DNA of 64,000 bases from JAVVHH01 sp964235765 (GCA_964235765.1 CAXSDH010000011.1:1-64000), one strand, 5' to 3'; positions 1 through 10,768 are shown, counted from the stretch's first letter. The notes: a model not told the origin generated them from the sequence alone. Program-made: numbers and translations.

Positions 1-2170
<2,170 letters not shown>

Positions 2171-2175
2171 TCCGC

Positions 2176-3996
2176 CTATTCCCCCGATAGCTCCCGCCGC
2201 CGCTTCTCCAGCTCCTCGCTGTAGCGCCGGAGCGCGAACTGCTCGGTCAGCACGCCGATCACCCGCATGGTCTCTGCGCTGTCCACCACGGCAAGCTCGT
2301 CGCTTTCCGCCGCTTCGAACATCTGCACCGATTCCTTGATGCTCATCTGCGGCAGCAACACCGCCTTGTGGTGGTGGACCACGTCGGCCAGCTTGGCCGC
2401 TTCGTCCGTCGCTGCATGGGCTTCCGAGGTCGCCAGGATCCCGGCGTAGCGCCCGCCTGCGTCCACCGCGACGACCCGGCCCGTGCTGCCCAGCGGGAAC
2501 TCACGGCGGAAGGTTGCGAGCGTCATGTCGAGCGGCACGCGGCGGAACTCGCGGCGCATCATCTTGCCGACCGTAAGGTTGCGCATCCAGCCGACGTCCA
2601 CTGCGCTGCGGATCGCCTCGCCGCGCAGATGGAAGCGCCAGGTGGCGAAGCTGTAGCCGAAGGTGCGCCGCACCGTGACCGTGGAGACGACGCTGGCGGC
2701 CAGCACCGCCACCGTCATCGGCAACGAGCCCGTGCTCTCCAGCGCCAGGAACGCCATCGTCAGCGGCCCGCCGACCACTGCCACCGCCAGCGCGCTCATG
2801 CCCACCAGGGCGCAGATTACCGCCGGCAAGGCCTGCACCACCGTCACCAGCGCCAGCGCGCCGGCGAACAGCTTGCCCAGCAGGGCGCCGAGGAACAGCG
2901 AGGCGAAGAACAAGCCTCCGCGGAACCCGGAGCCGATGCTGATGGCGGACGCCACGGTCTTCAGCAGGATTAGGAAGGCGATGTGGGGCAGGCCGTATGG
3001 AGCATCGAGCGCCACGCGCAGCGCGGAGTGCCCCGACGACAGCACGGCCGGCGAGGCCAAGGCCATGGCGCCCACCGCAAGCCCGCCCAGCGCCGGGCGT
3101 AACCAGATGGGCACCCCGCTGCGCCGGAACAGGTCCTCCACCAAGGTCACGCCGCGCATGATGGCGATGCCGCCCAAGGCGCACAGCATGCCCAGCGCCA
3201 GGATGGGCACGTAATCGATCGCCTCGATCGCGGTCGGCACGCGGATGTCGAACCCGTCGCCACCGCCGACCAGGACGCGCATGACCGTCACCGCCGAGAT
3301 GGCGGCCATCACCACGGGGGCGAGCGTGGCCAGGGAATAGGTGCCGATCACCAACTCGAACGCGTAGAAGGCGCCCGTCAGCGGCGCGTTGAAGGCGGCC
3401 GCAATGGCGCCGGCGGCGCCGCAGCCGACCAGAAGCCGCAAATCGCTGCGGCGCACCCGGAAGGCGCGCCCCAGGCGGGACGCCATGGCCGAGCCGATCT
3501 GCGCATACCCGGCCTCGAGTCCCACCGAGGCGCCGACCCCGTTGGACCAGACCGTCTGCGCCACCACGACCAGGCTGTCCTTGAGCGACATGCGGCCGCC
3601 ATACAGGGCATTCGCCTCGATCGGGTCGACCGTGGAGCGAGCCGCCCAGCGCGCCAGCATCCATCCAGCGGCGCCCAATATCAATCCGCCGATGCACGGC
3701 ACCAGCAAGGCCCGCAGCGGCGGGACCGCGAGTTGCGAGGAAAGGAACTCGCCCGCGCCCAAACCGAACAGCGCGCGGTGCATCAATTGCGCCACCCCGG
3801 CCATCGCCACCACGACCAGTCCCGCCCCGACCCCGACCCCGGCGGCCAGCACCACGAGCCAAATCTCGTCCGCACGGACCAGGGCGCGCAAGGTTTGCGG
3901 AACCTGCGTCACCGCGTGATTGACGCGCCGCCGCGCAAGCGCCCCCATCGCGGAGGCCGCGCCCGGGAAGCTTGTGCTGGCGAAAGGAGGAGGCAT
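2176..3996 (-). CDS. ClC-family chloride channel/antiporter with C-terminal CBS domains
   Basis: The protein has 606 residues: a short cytoplasmic N-terminus, about ten hydrophobic membrane segments (residues about 50-460), then a soluble tail of about 140 residues that fits a CBS pair (MSIKESVQMFEAAESDE near the end). Family landmarks are SVGLEAGYAQIGSAM, where the gating glutamate of the usual GxEGP loop is kept but the following residues differ, and GSGFRGGLFFASLF in place of the usual GxFxP. ClC proteins move chloride, either passively or in exchange for protons; which applies here cannot be told from sequence. An internal ATG at 3948 is an alternative start. It is monocistronic and convergent with secA. 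Confidence 0.88.
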   Translation of the reverse strand: MPPPFASTSFPGAASAMGALARRRVNHAVTQVPQTLRALVRADEIWLVVLAAGVGVGAGLVVVAMAGVAQLMHRALFGLGAGEFLSSQLAVPPLRALLVPCIGGLILGAAGWMLARWAARSTVDPIEANALYGGRMSLKDSLVVVAQTVWSNGVGASVGLEAGYAQIGSAMASRLGRAFRVRRSDLRLLVGCGAAGAIAAAFNAPLTGAFYAFELVIGTYSLATLAPVVMAAISAVTVMRVLVGGGDGFDIRVPTAIEAIDYVPILALGMLCALGGIAIMRGVTLVEDLFRRSGVPIWLRPALGGLAVGAMALASPAVLSSGHSALRVALDAPYGLPHIAFLILLKTVASAISIGSGFRGGLFFASLFLGALLGKLFAGALALVTVVQALPAVICALVGMSALAVAVVGGPLTMAFLALESTGSLPMTVAVLAASVVSTVTVRRTFGYSFATWRFHLRGEAIRSAVDVGWMRNLTVGKMMRREFRRVPLDMTLATFRREFPLGSTGRVVAVDAGGRYAGILATSEAHAATDEAAKLADVVHHHKAVLLPQMSIKESVQMFEAAESDELAVVDSAETMRVIGVLTEQFALRRYSEELEKRRRELSGE

Positions 3997-4103
3997 AAGG
4001 CGTTGAGCCGGACGGAGGATTGACAGCGGTAGTTGTGCGGCCGGACGCCCGGCCGATCAACCCGCTACTACAGGCTATTTGTGAATAAATCGTAACACCC
4101 AGC

Positions 4104-5087
4104 TTAGGACGTAGCGGCACGCTCCCGCCGCGTATCGTCCAGGTCGTCGTCGATGAAGGCCTGCACCAACTCGGCGAGGTCCTCCTGCCGGGAGAAGCCG
4201 AGCTTCTCGGCGCGTGCCGGGGCGAAGGCGGCTGGCCAGGCGCCGACGATGGCGGCGATGGCCGGGTCGGGCGCCCGACGCACGAGGGCGCTGGCGCCGG
4301 GCCGCACCTGCTCGAGGGCGGCCAGCAACTGGCCGACCGTGGCGCGGATGCCTGGCGGGTTCACCCCACGGTCCCCTCCCATGCGGCTTGTGTCCATGGC
4401 CGCCGCATGCAACAGCCAAGACACCGCCCGGCGCGGGCTGCAGACCCAGACCGCGAACTCGTCCGCCACAGGAAGCTCCGTCGGTAGCCCGAGCAGGGGT
4501 TCGCGCAGCATGCTGCTGAAAAAGCTGCTCGCGGCCTTGTTGGGCCGGCCGGGCCGCACGATCACGGTCGGCAGGCGGATCAGCACGGCGTCCATGAAGC
4601 CGCGCCGCGTGGCGTCGGCGAGGAACAGCTCCGCGGCGGCCTTCTGGGCGCCGTAGGAGTTGGCCGGCTCCTGGCGCGCATCGTCGCCCAGCACCGCCGC
4701 TTGCCCGCCGCTGAAGCTGGCGACCGAGCTGGTGAACACCACGCGCGGCGGCCGATCGAGCCGGCGGCAGGCGTCGATCACCGCGTCCGTCCCCCGCACG
4801 TTGACCCGGCGGCCCAGCTCGTAATCGGCCTCGGCGGCGGCACTGACCACCGCGGCGAGGTGAAACACCACCCCGGTCCCGGGCGGGATGGCGCCCGGCG
4901 GCAACTCGGTCAGGTCGCCTGCGAGGCTGTGCACCGGGAATGGCGCGCCCTCCGGCTTGGCCGGTCCATCGAGGTCGAACAGGGTCAGGCTGCTGATGGG
5001 TTTGCCGCCCAGCGCGCCCTCCGCGGCCAGGCGCCGGGCGACCTTGCGCCCCAGGAACCCCGCGCCGCCCAGGATGGAGATGTGCAT
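4104..5087 (-). CDS. denD: NAD-dependent epimerase/dehydratase, D-erythronate dehydrogenase-like
   Basis: An extended short-chain dehydrogenase of 327 residues. The Rossmann motif GGAGFLGRKVA begins at the eighth residue from the chosen ATG; the open frame extends 31 codons upstream, but that extension looks non-coding. Other landmarks are FHLAAVVS, TSSVASF, the catalytic YGAQK (YxxxK) and RLPTVIVRPGRPNKAASSF, which is typical of the DenD family that oxidises D-erythronate to 2-oxo-tetronate in four-carbon acid catabolism. The usual DenK and OtnI partners are not adjacent, so the substrate is inferred from family resemblance only. It is divergent from dpaL with 61 bases between the two starts. 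Confidence 0.8.
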   Translation of the reverse strand: MHISILGGAGFLGRKVARRLAAEGALGGKPISSLTLFDLDGPAKPEGAPFPVHSLAGDLTELPPGAIPPGTGVVFHLAAVVSAAAEADYELGRRVNVRGTDAVIDACRRLDRPPRVVFTSSVASFSGGQAAVLGDDARQEPANSYGAQKAAAELFLADATRRGFMDAVLIRLPTVIVRPGRPNKAASSFFSSMLREPLLGLPTELPVADEFAVWVCSPRRAVSWLLHAAAMDTSRMGGDRGVNPPGIRATVGQLLAALEQVRPGASALVRRAPDPAIAAIVGAWPAAFAPARAEKLGFSRQEDLAELVQAFIDDDLDDTRRERAATS

Positions 5088-5148
5088 GGCTGCCCCTCGT
5101 TGCTCCGGCAGGACTAGCCCCGGGCCGCCAGCCGCGCAAATCTGCCGG

Positions 5149-6321
5149 ATGCCTGCTTTGCCGTTCCGCTGCCTGCTCAATCCCCGCTCCGGCGCCCCTG
5201 GCGTCGTGGTGCTGCCGGCCGGTGGCTACCGCCGGGCCAAGGCCGAGATTTCGGCCTGGCCAGGCTACGCCCCCACGCCGCTGCACGCGTTGCCAAGCCT
5301 GGTCCGGCAGGCCGGCGTGGCCGCGGTGCACCTGAAGGACGAGGCCGGGCGCTTCGGCTTGGGCAGCTTCAAGGCCTTGGGCGGCGCCTATGCCGTGGGC
5401 AACGTGCTGCTGGCGGAACTCGCGCGGCGCGGTGTCGCGCCCTTCGCCACCACCGCGGACTTGCTTGCTAGGCGGTATGACTGTCGTTCAATGACAGTCA
5501 CTTGCGCCACGGACGGCAACCATGGCCGCAGCGTCGCCTGGGGCGCGCAACGCTTCGGCGCGGCGTGCTGCATCTTCGTGCACGAGACGGTCAGCCAGGC
5601 GCGGATGGACGCCATCGCCGGATTCGGCGCCGAAATCCGCCGCGTGCCCGGCACCTACGACGACGCGGTGCGCGCGGCGGCGGCGGAAGCAGCGCGGCAG
5701 GGTTGGTTCGTGGTCTCCGACACCTCCTGGCCAGGCTACACCGAGGTGCCGCGCGACGTGATGCAGGGCTACCGGCTCATGGCCGACGAGGCGCTCGGCC
5801 AATGGCCGGGCGACCCGCCCACGCATGTGTTCATCCAAGGGGGCGTGGGCGGCGTGGCGGCGGCGGTTTCCGTGCAGGCGCGCGCGGGGCTGCAGCCTGC
5901 GCCCGCGGCCAGCGGCCCCGCCGTTATCCCCGCTGTTATCATCGTGGAGCCGGACCGGGCGGCCTGCCTGCTGGCCAGCGCCGAGGCGGGGGCACTCACC
6001 GCCGTCGGCGGCGGGCTCGACACCATCATGGCCGGCCTGGCGTGCGGCGAGCCGAGCCTGATTGCCTGGCAGGAGCTGGACCGGGCGGCGGCGGGGTTCC
6101 TCGCCATCCCCGACGCGGCCGCGGTCTCGGCCATGCGCACCCTGGCGGGCTTGGGCATCGTTTCGGGCGAGTCCGGGGCGGCCGGGCTGGCCGGCTTCAT
6201 GCTCGCGGCCGCAGACACCGATACCCGGGCCGCGCTCGGCCTCGATGCAAGCAGCCGCGTGCTGCTGTTCAGCACCGAGGGCGCGACCGACCCGGCGCTG
6301 TATGCGAGCCTTGTCGGTTGA
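5149..6321 (+). CDS. dpaL: Diaminopropionate ammonia-lyase
   Basis: A fold-type II PLP enzyme of 390 residues that converts 2,3-diaminopropionate to pyruvate and ammonia. HLKDEAGRFGLGSFKALGGA carries the PLP-binding lysine near residue 75. TDGNHGRSVAWGA, the SDTSWPGYTEVP block and the glycine-rich IQGGVGGVAAAV phosphate loop are all characteristic. The start ATG at 5149 fits homologous N-termini of the form NPR...EISAWPGYAPTPLH; the longer open frame upstream overlaps the divergent denD. The stop overlaps the probable TTG start of the EamA gene, giving a three-gene operon with a permease and an esterase. Confidence 0.92.
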   Translation: MPALPFRCLLNPRSGAPGVVVLPAGGYRRAKAEISAWPGYAPTPLHALPSLVRQAGVAAVHLKDEAGRFGLGSFKALGGAYAVGNVLLAELARRGVAPFATTADLLARRYDCRSMTVTCATDGNHGRSVAWGAQRFGAACCIFVHETVSQARMDAIAGFGAEIRRVPGTYDDAVRAAAAEAARQGWFVVSDTSWPGYTEVPRDVMQGYRLMADEALGQWPGDPPTHVFIQGGVGGVAAAVSVQARAGLQPAPAASGPAVIPAVIIVEPDRAACLLASAEAGALTAVGGGLDTIMAGLACGEPSLIAWQELDRAAAGFLAIPDAAAVSAMRTLAGLGIVSGESGAAGLAGFMLAAADTDTRAALGLDASSRVLLFSTEGATDPALYASLVG

Positions 6322-7211
6322 CCCCCGGCGGCGACCGCATCCCGCCGATCGCGCTGGCGCAGCTTGCGGGCGCCGTCGTGCTGTTGGGCGCGAGCTGGCC
6401 CATTACCCGCTATGCCCTGTTGCAGGGCGCGGCGCCGTCCTGGTTCGCGCTGGGCCGGGCCGGGCTGTCGGCCGCGGTTGCCACGCTGGGCCTGGCGGTG
6501 CTGGGCCGGCTCCGCCTGCCGCGGCGGCGGGATGCACCGGCTTTGCTGGCCTTGGGTTTGCTTCAGCTAGCCGGCTTCTTTGCCCTTGCGCATGCCGCCG
6601 TGGCCTGGGTGCCGGCCGGGCGCACCGCCATCCTGTCCAACGCGACCATCATCTTCACGGTGCCGCTGTCGTTGCTGGCGCTGCGCGAGCGCATCCCGCC
6701 GCGGCGCTGGCTCGCGGGCGGGCTTGGCGCCGCCGGCGTCCTGGTGCTGACCGGCCCCTGGGCGATCGACTGGTCGGCGCCGAACCTGGTGCGGGGCCAC
6801 GCTTTCCTGCTCGGCGCGGCATTGTGTTGGGCGGTCGCGATGCTGGTGGTCCGGCGCTGGCCGCCGGCGCTGTCGATGTTGGAGCTGCTGCCCTGGGCCT
6901 TCGGCCTGGCCACCCTCGCCCTGCTGCCGACGGCGCTGGCGCATGACCGCGGCGTCTGGACGTCGAGCGCGCGCTTGGCGATGCTGGCCATCGGGTTGCT
7001 CATCGCCCCGATCGGCACTTGGTGCATCATGCAGGCAACGACGGCGCTGCCAATGGTGTTGGCGTCGGTCGGCTTCCTCGCCGGCCCGGCCGTGGGCGTG
7101 ATGCTCGCGGCGGTGTTTCTGCACGAGGCGCTCGGCGCGGACATCCTGGCTGGGACCGGGCTGATCCTGGCGGGCGCCGGCCTGGCATCCACGAAGGGGA
7201 GGGGCGGATGA
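6318..7211 (+). CDS. EamA/DMT-family drug/metabolite transporter
   Basis: The frame encodes 297 residues with ten hydrophobic segments arranged as two EamA repeats, typical of DMT exporters. No ATG exists near the N-terminus. The TTG at 6318 overlaps the dpaL stop (TTGA) and begins the protein just before PPIALAQLAGAVVLLGAS, so I chose it. The conserved first-repeat end (ATIIFTVPLSLLALRERIPP) and second-repeat end (ALGADILAGTGLILAGAGL) are present. The substrate is unknown; coupling to dpaL suggests export of an amino acid or its derivative, but this is inference. Confidence 0.85.
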   Translation: MTPGGDRIPPIALAQLAGAVVLLGASWPITRYALLQGAAPSWFALGRAGLSAAVATLGLAVLGRLRLPRRRDAPALLALGLLQLAGFFALAHAAVAWVPAGRTAILSNATIIFTVPLSLLALRERIPPRRWLAGGLGAAGVLVLTGPWAIDWSAPNLVRGHAFLLGAALCWAVAMLVVRRWPPALSMLELLPWAFGLATLALLPTALAHDRGVWTSSARLAMLAIGLLIAPIGTWCIMQATTALPMVLASVGFLAGPAVGVMLAAVFLHEALGADILAGTGLILAGAGLASTKGRGG

Positions 7212-7981
7212 TCCTGCACGGCGTCGCGATGGGGGAGGGGCCGCCGGCGGTGCTGTTGCACGGCCTGTTCGGCGCGGCGAGCAACTTCGGCGCCATCCAG
7301 CGGCGGCTGGCCGTGGGGCGCCAGGTGTTCGCCTTCGACTTGCGCAACCACGGCGCCAGCCCGCACGACCCGGCCATGTCGTACGCCGCGATGGCCGGGG
7401 ACGTGGTGGAAACGCTCGGCCACCACGGGGTGCAGCAGGCCGCGATCATCGGCCATTCGATGGGCGGCAAGGTGGCGATGCAGACCGCGCTGCTCTACCC
7501 CGACCGCGTCTCGCGGCTAATGGTGGCCGACATCGCGCCGGTCACCAACAAGCCCGCCTACCGGGCGATCGCGCAGGCGATGCTGGACGTGCCCCTGGTG
7601 CCGGGCCTGGCCAGGGCGGCTGCCTACCAGGCGCTGGCACACGCGGTTCCGGACACCAAGGTGCGCGCGTTCCTGCTGCAGAACCTGCGGTTCGGCCCGG
7701 CGCCGGAATGGCGGATCGGCCTGGGCGAGATCGCGGCGGCGCTGCCGGGGATCGAGGGTTGGTCCGCACCCGCAGGGCGGGTGTATGCCGGACCTACGGT
7801 GGTGCTGCGCGGCGAGCGCTCCGACTATATCCAGCCGGAGCACCGCGGCCTGTTCCGCGGGCTGTTCCCGGCGGCACGGTTCGCCAGCCTGCGCGGCGCC
7901 GGGCATTGGCTGCACGCGGATGCGCCGGACGCGTTCACCGAACTGCTCGCGGCGTTTCTGCCTAGAGCGGGGTCTGCTTGA
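7208..7981 (+). CDS. Alpha/beta hydrolase, YbfF-like esterase
   Basis: A 257-residue alpha/beta-hydrolase that starts with an ATGA overlap on the EamA stop. It has the oxyanion-hole HG motif (VLLHGLFGAASNFG), the nucleophile elbow GHSMGG, the RNHGASPH block and a C-terminal GAGHWLHADAPD catalytic histidine. Together these match the YbfF-type acyl-CoA/short-chain esterases. It is the last gene of the dpaL operon, and its 3' end overlaps the convergent DNA glycosylase gene by 20 bases. The physiological substrate is unknown. Confidence 0.86.
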   Translation: MILHGVAMGEGPPAVLLHGLFGAASNFGAIQRRLAVGRQVFAFDLRNHGASPHDPAMSYAAMAGDVVETLGHHGVQQAAIIGHSMGGKVAMQTALLYPDRVSRLMVADIAPVTNKPAYRAIAQAMLDVPLVPGLARAAAYQALAHAVPDTKVRAFLLQNLRFGPAPEWRIGLGEIAAALPGIEGWSAPAGRVYAGPTVVLRGERSDYIQPEHRGLFRGLFPAARFASLRGAGHWLHADAPDAFTELLAAFLPRAGSA

Positions 7982-8600
7982 TCTTCTTGCCTTCGTCGGC
8001 GGCCCGCCACAGGTACCAGGCGGCGGTCGAGCGGAACGGCGCCCAGGCTTCGCCGACCGCCGCCAGATCCTTCGGGCGCAACTGGGCCGCGGCCCCGGTG
8101 ACCAGGCGCCAGCCTTCGCGCACGCCGAAATCATCGACCGGCAGCACGTCCGGGCGGCCTAGGGTGGAGATCAGCAGCATCTCCACCGTCCAGCGGCCGA
8201 CGCCCCGTATGGCGCTCAGCCGGGCGATCAGCTCGGAGTCGGGCAGGGCTGCGGCCTGCTCGGAGGTGGGCACCAGGCCGTCCAGGGTGCGGGCGCAGAT
8301 GTCGCGGATGGCGGCGATCTTGCTGCCGGAGAAGCCGCACGCCCGCAACGCGCCGTCCGGGCTGGCCGCGAGCTGGGCAGGAGCGGGGAACGCCTCTCCC
8401 GGATGCAATTCACCGAGCCGGCGCAGGATGGCCCGGGCGGCATTGCCGTGCAGCTGCTGGTGCGCGATGGCGCGGACCAGCGCCTCGTAAGGCTCGCGCG
8501 GCTCGACCACGGCGGTGCAGGGGCCGATGCGGGCGATCAGTGTCGCGAATTCGGGCTGGGCGGCGAGGCGGGTGGCGGCGTCCATTCGCGAGTAGCCCAT
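7962..8600 (-). CDS. DNA-3-methyladenine glycosylase II (AlkA-type)
   Basis: A HhH-GPD superfamily base-excision enzyme of about 212 residues. It carries the helix-hairpin-helix IRGVGRWTVEMLL and the catalytic aspartate in LPVDDFGVREG. The family removes alkylated purines from DNA. Its size matches the short bacterial AlkA forms that lack the N-terminal TBP-like domain. The open frame begins at 8645, but in-frame ATGs at 8600 and 8585 are more likely starts, since homologous sequence begins around MDAATRLAAQPEF; no Shine-Dalgarno sequence decides between them. Confidence 0.88.
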   Translation of the reverse strand: MGYSRMDAATRLAAQPEFATLIARIGPCTAVVEPREPYEALVRAIAHQQLHGNAARAILRRLGELHPGEAFPAPAQLAASPDGALRACGFSGSKIAAIRDICARTLDGLVPTSEQAAALPDSELIARLSAIRGVGRWTVEMLLISTLGRPDVLPVDDFGVREGWRLVTGAAAQLRPKDLAAVGEAWAPFRSTAAWYLWRAADEGKKIKQTPL

Positions 8601-8638
8601 CGTGAAGAGGTGAGGGGACGGGCGGGCAGAGTTCCACC

Positions 8639-8669
8639 TTGTCAACCGGGAGTGGTATGGCGCTACATT
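8639..8669 (+). promoter_or_regulatory. Candidate sigma-70 promoter of the 67-aa membrane protein
   Basis: TTGTCA (8639-8644) and TACATT (8664-8669) are separated by 19 bases and lie about 25 bases before the ATG at 8694. The spacing is slightly long and the -10 box is a 4/6 match, so this is only a candidate. Confidence 0.25.
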
Positions 8670-8693
8670 AAGCGATCGGCAAGGGAAGGGCGC

Positions 8694-8897
8694 ATGCGCC
8701 GGATTGAGCTAGGCAGCGATGCCGAGCAGAACGAGGCCAACCGCATGACCGCGAGCCTGGCTGGGCTGGCGTTCGCGCTGTTGCTGGTCGTCGTCGGCTT
8801 GTTCCTGTTCCAGCATTTGCGCAGCAAGGCGGCCCTCGAGGACTGCCTGCTCGCCGGGCGTTGGAATTGCGATCAGTTGGTGGCGCCGGCCTCGTAG
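8694..8897 (+). CDS. Small single-pass membrane protein
   Basis: This 67-residue protein has a polar N-terminus (RRIELGSDAEQNEANRM), one hydrophobic helix (about residues 24-42) and a short tail with two cysteines in a LEDCLLAGRWNCD motif. I recall similar tiny proteins, with the same hydrophobic helix followed by LEDC...GR.NC, as common uncharacterised genes in Acetobacteraceae; their function is unknown. A purine-rich AAGGGAAGGG sequence precedes the ATG by a few bases. The open frame extends far upstream over the divergent glycosylase, but that part is shadow. Confidence 0.7.
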   Translation: MRRIELGSDAEQNEANRMTASLAGLAFALLLVVVGLFLFQHLRSKAALEDCLLAGRWNCDQLVAPAS

Positions 8898-8967
8898 CGC
8901 ATGGCGCGCTCCAGCCGCTGCGCCGCGTCGATCATGAGCGCCGCCGCCCTGCTGCATCAATCCTGCC

Positions 8968-9642
8968 CTATAGTAGGCTCGCGGCGATGTTCACCGTCAG
9001 CGCGACGATGACCGTGCTGAACATGAAGCCGATCAGCCCGTGTCCTGTGGCCAGCCGGCGCATCTTGCGGGAGGTGATCTGCACGTCGGAGACCTGGAAC
9101 GTCATTCCCAGCACGAGCGCGAAGTAGAGGAAGTCCCAATAGTCCGGCGGTAGGCGGCCGGGGAAAGTGAGGCCGCCATCGGCCCGCGCCGCGCCGGGCG
9201 CACGTTCGTAGAACTCGTGGGCGTAGCGCAAGGCGAACACGACATGGGTCACCAGCCACGACAACAGCAGGGTGGCCGCGACAAGGCCGATCAACAGCTT
9301 GCGTTCCCCGTCCGGCATGCCCTTGGCCGTGCTCAGGAGGTGGGTGAGCGCCGCGAAGCTGATCGCCACCGCGGCCAAGGTCGTGGCGAACACCGTCCAT
9401 TCGCCCTCCTGCTGCAAGGCGGCGTTCCGGGCGATGGCGGCGTCGTCGCCTTCTCGCCAGAACGTGGCCGCCACCATCGCCAGGAAGGCGCCCGCGCCGA
9501 GGTCCCATGCCATCACGGCGCGTGACGCGGGCCCGAAGTATCGCGGCAAGAGCAGGAAGCTGACCAGGCCGATCGCGCAGGCCAAGAACGTCCGGCGATG
9601 CCCGGCCATCACCCGGACGGGAAGAGTCCTCGCGAACGGCAC
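8968..9642 (-). CDS. DUF1345 membrane protein
   Basis: This 224-residue protein has five to six hydrophobic helices and the DUF1345 hallmark FPGRLPPDYWDFLYFALVLGMTFQVSDV, seen here in parts (PPDYWDFLYFALVLG and MTFQVSDVQITS). The family is found mostly in proteobacteria and actinobacteria and has no established function. The first possible start is GTG at 9642, just after an in-frame TAG; the ATG at 9609 (MAGHRRTFLACAI) is a good alternative because homologous regions begin near there. The same reading frame continues upstream, through a single TAG, into a 34-codon repeat-bearing ORF. Confidence 0.8.
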   Translation of the reverse strand: MPFARTLPVRVMAGHRRTFLACAIGLVSFLLLPRYFGPASRAVMAWDLGAGAFLAMVAATFWREGDDAAIARNAALQQEGEWTVFATTLAAVAISFAALTHLLSTAKGMPDGERKLLIGLVAATLLLSWLVTHVVFALRYAHEFYERAPGAARADGGLTFPGRLPPDYWDFLYFALVLGMTFQVSDVQITSRKMRRLATGHGLIGFMFSTVIVALTVNIAASLL

Positions 9643-9645
9643 CGC

Positions 9646-9750
9646 CTAATCCACGGCCGCCAACAACCCGCCCATCATGGCGCCAGTGTCGAAGGGCGGG
9701 CCGGTGTCGAAGGGCGGGCCGGTGTCGAAGGGCGGGCCGTTCAGGTCCAT
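9646..9750 (-). CDS. Possible 34-aa peptide with three GPPFDT repeats
   Basis: ATG at 9750 opens 34 codons: MDLN, three perfect copies of GPPFDT, then GAMMGGLLAAVD and TAG. Nearly every third position is G or C, as in true genes here, and GGAG (plus-strand 9759-9762) stands 8 bases before the ATG. It sits between the YeiH stop and DUF1345 and is in the same frame as DUF1345, separated by the TAG. It could be an independent small protein, a leader that couples translation to DUF1345, or a nonsense-split N-terminus of DUF1345. I do not recognise a family. Confidence 0.45.
   Translation of the reverse strand: MDLNGPPFDTGPPFDTGPPFDTGAMMGGLLAAVD
9686..9739. repeat. Three perfect tandem copies of an 18-bp unit
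   Basis: GTGTCGAAGGGCGGGCCG is repeated at 9686-9703, 9704-9721 and 9722-9739 without a mismatch. The unit is six codons long, so copy-number change would keep the minus-strand small ORF in frame and only change the number of GPPFDT hexapeptides. Confidence 0.95.
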
Positions 9751-9766
9751 GCGCCGCACTCCGCCG

Positions 9767-10768
9767 TCACGCCAGGACCGCCCCGAGCAGGCCGAGCAGG
9801 GCGATGAACACCGTGCTGCCCAGACCGAGCAGCAGCGGGCGCACACCCCGCGCCTGCAACGCGCGCAGGTCGGTGTTCAGCCCGAGCGCCGCGACCGAGG
9901 CGCCCATCATCACCGGCACCGCCAGCCGCGACCAGCGGACGGCCTCGGGCGGCACCAGCCCGGTGCCGCCGAGCGCCACCAGGGCCAGGAACCCGAAGGC
10001 GAACCATGGCACCGGGGCCCGCAACTCGCCGGTCTGGCCGCCGCCGCGCTGCGCCCACCAGCCGAGCGCCAGGATCGCCGGCGCCAGCAGTACCACGCGG
10101 GCCAGCTTGGTGATCGTGCCGGCTTCCGTGGCCAGCGGCCCGCCGGCGGCGGCGGCGCCCACGGCCTGCACCACCTCATGGATGCTCGCCCCCGCCCACA
10201 ACCCGAAGGCACGGGGGTCCAGCCCCAGCGGCACGGCCAGTGCCGGGTAGGCGAGCAGGGCGGCGGTGCCGAACAGAGTCACCACGGCCAGGGCGTAGGC
10301 CACGTCCTCCTGCCGGCCGCGCACCACCTGGTTGGCGGCCACGATGGCGCTGGCGCCGCAAATGCCGGTGCCTGCGCCGATGAGTTGCGACAGCGCCGGG
10401 CTGACGCCGAGGCGGCGGCCGAGCCAGATGGTGAACGGGATGGTCAGCGCCACCGAAGCCACGGCCAGCCCCAGCGCGCCCGCGCCGAGATGCAGCAGTT
10501 GCCCGGGCGTGACTTGCAGGCCCAGCAGCACGATGGCCGCCCGCAGCACGGGCCGCACCGTGAAGGCGGCGCCGGGCCGTAGCATGGCCGGCAGGCCGAA
10601 CGCGGCACGGATCACGACCCCCACCGCGAGCGCCACGACCACCGGGTTCAGTGCCGCCAGCCCGGTGGCGTCCCGCACCACCACGGCCAGCAGGGCGATG
10701 GCGAAGCAGGCGACGACCCCGGGCGCAAGCGCCATCGGCCCGGTGGAGCGGGCGGCGGCGGCGGTCAT
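9767..10768 (-). CDS. YeiH/UPF0324 family inner-membrane protein
   Basis: A 333-residue polytopic protein with about ten hydrophobic helices. The IGAGTGICGASAIVAANQVV block and WAGASIHEVVQAVGAA are hallmarks of the YeiH family, annotated as putative sulfate exporters; the substrate is not firmly established. I chose the ATG at 10768 because it forms an ATGA overlap with the stop of the giant glycosyltransferase gene upstream. An upstream extension of 80 codons is proline/arginine-rich shadow. Transcription probably reads through from the glycosyltransferase operon. Confidence 0.87.
   Translation of the reverse strand: MTAAAARSTGPMALAPGVVACFAIALLAVVVRDATGLAALNPVVVALAVGVVIRAAFGLPAMLRPGAAFTVRPVLRAAIVLLGLQVTPGQLLHLGAGALGLAVASVALTIPFTIWLGRRLGVSPALSQLIGAGTGICGASAIVAANQVVRGRQEDVAYALAVVTLFGTAALLAYPALAVPLGLDPRAFGLWAGASIHEVVQAVGAAAAGGPLATEAGTITKLARVVLLAPAILALGWWAQRGGGQTGELRAPVPWFAFGFLALVALGGTGLVPPEAVRWSRLAVPVMMGASVAALGLNTDLRALQARGVRPLLLGLGSTVFIALLGLLGAVLA

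Noticed and set aside
9686..9739. The 18-bp tandem repeat as a CRISPR array
   Set aside because: There are no spacers; the units are directly contiguous and codon-sized.
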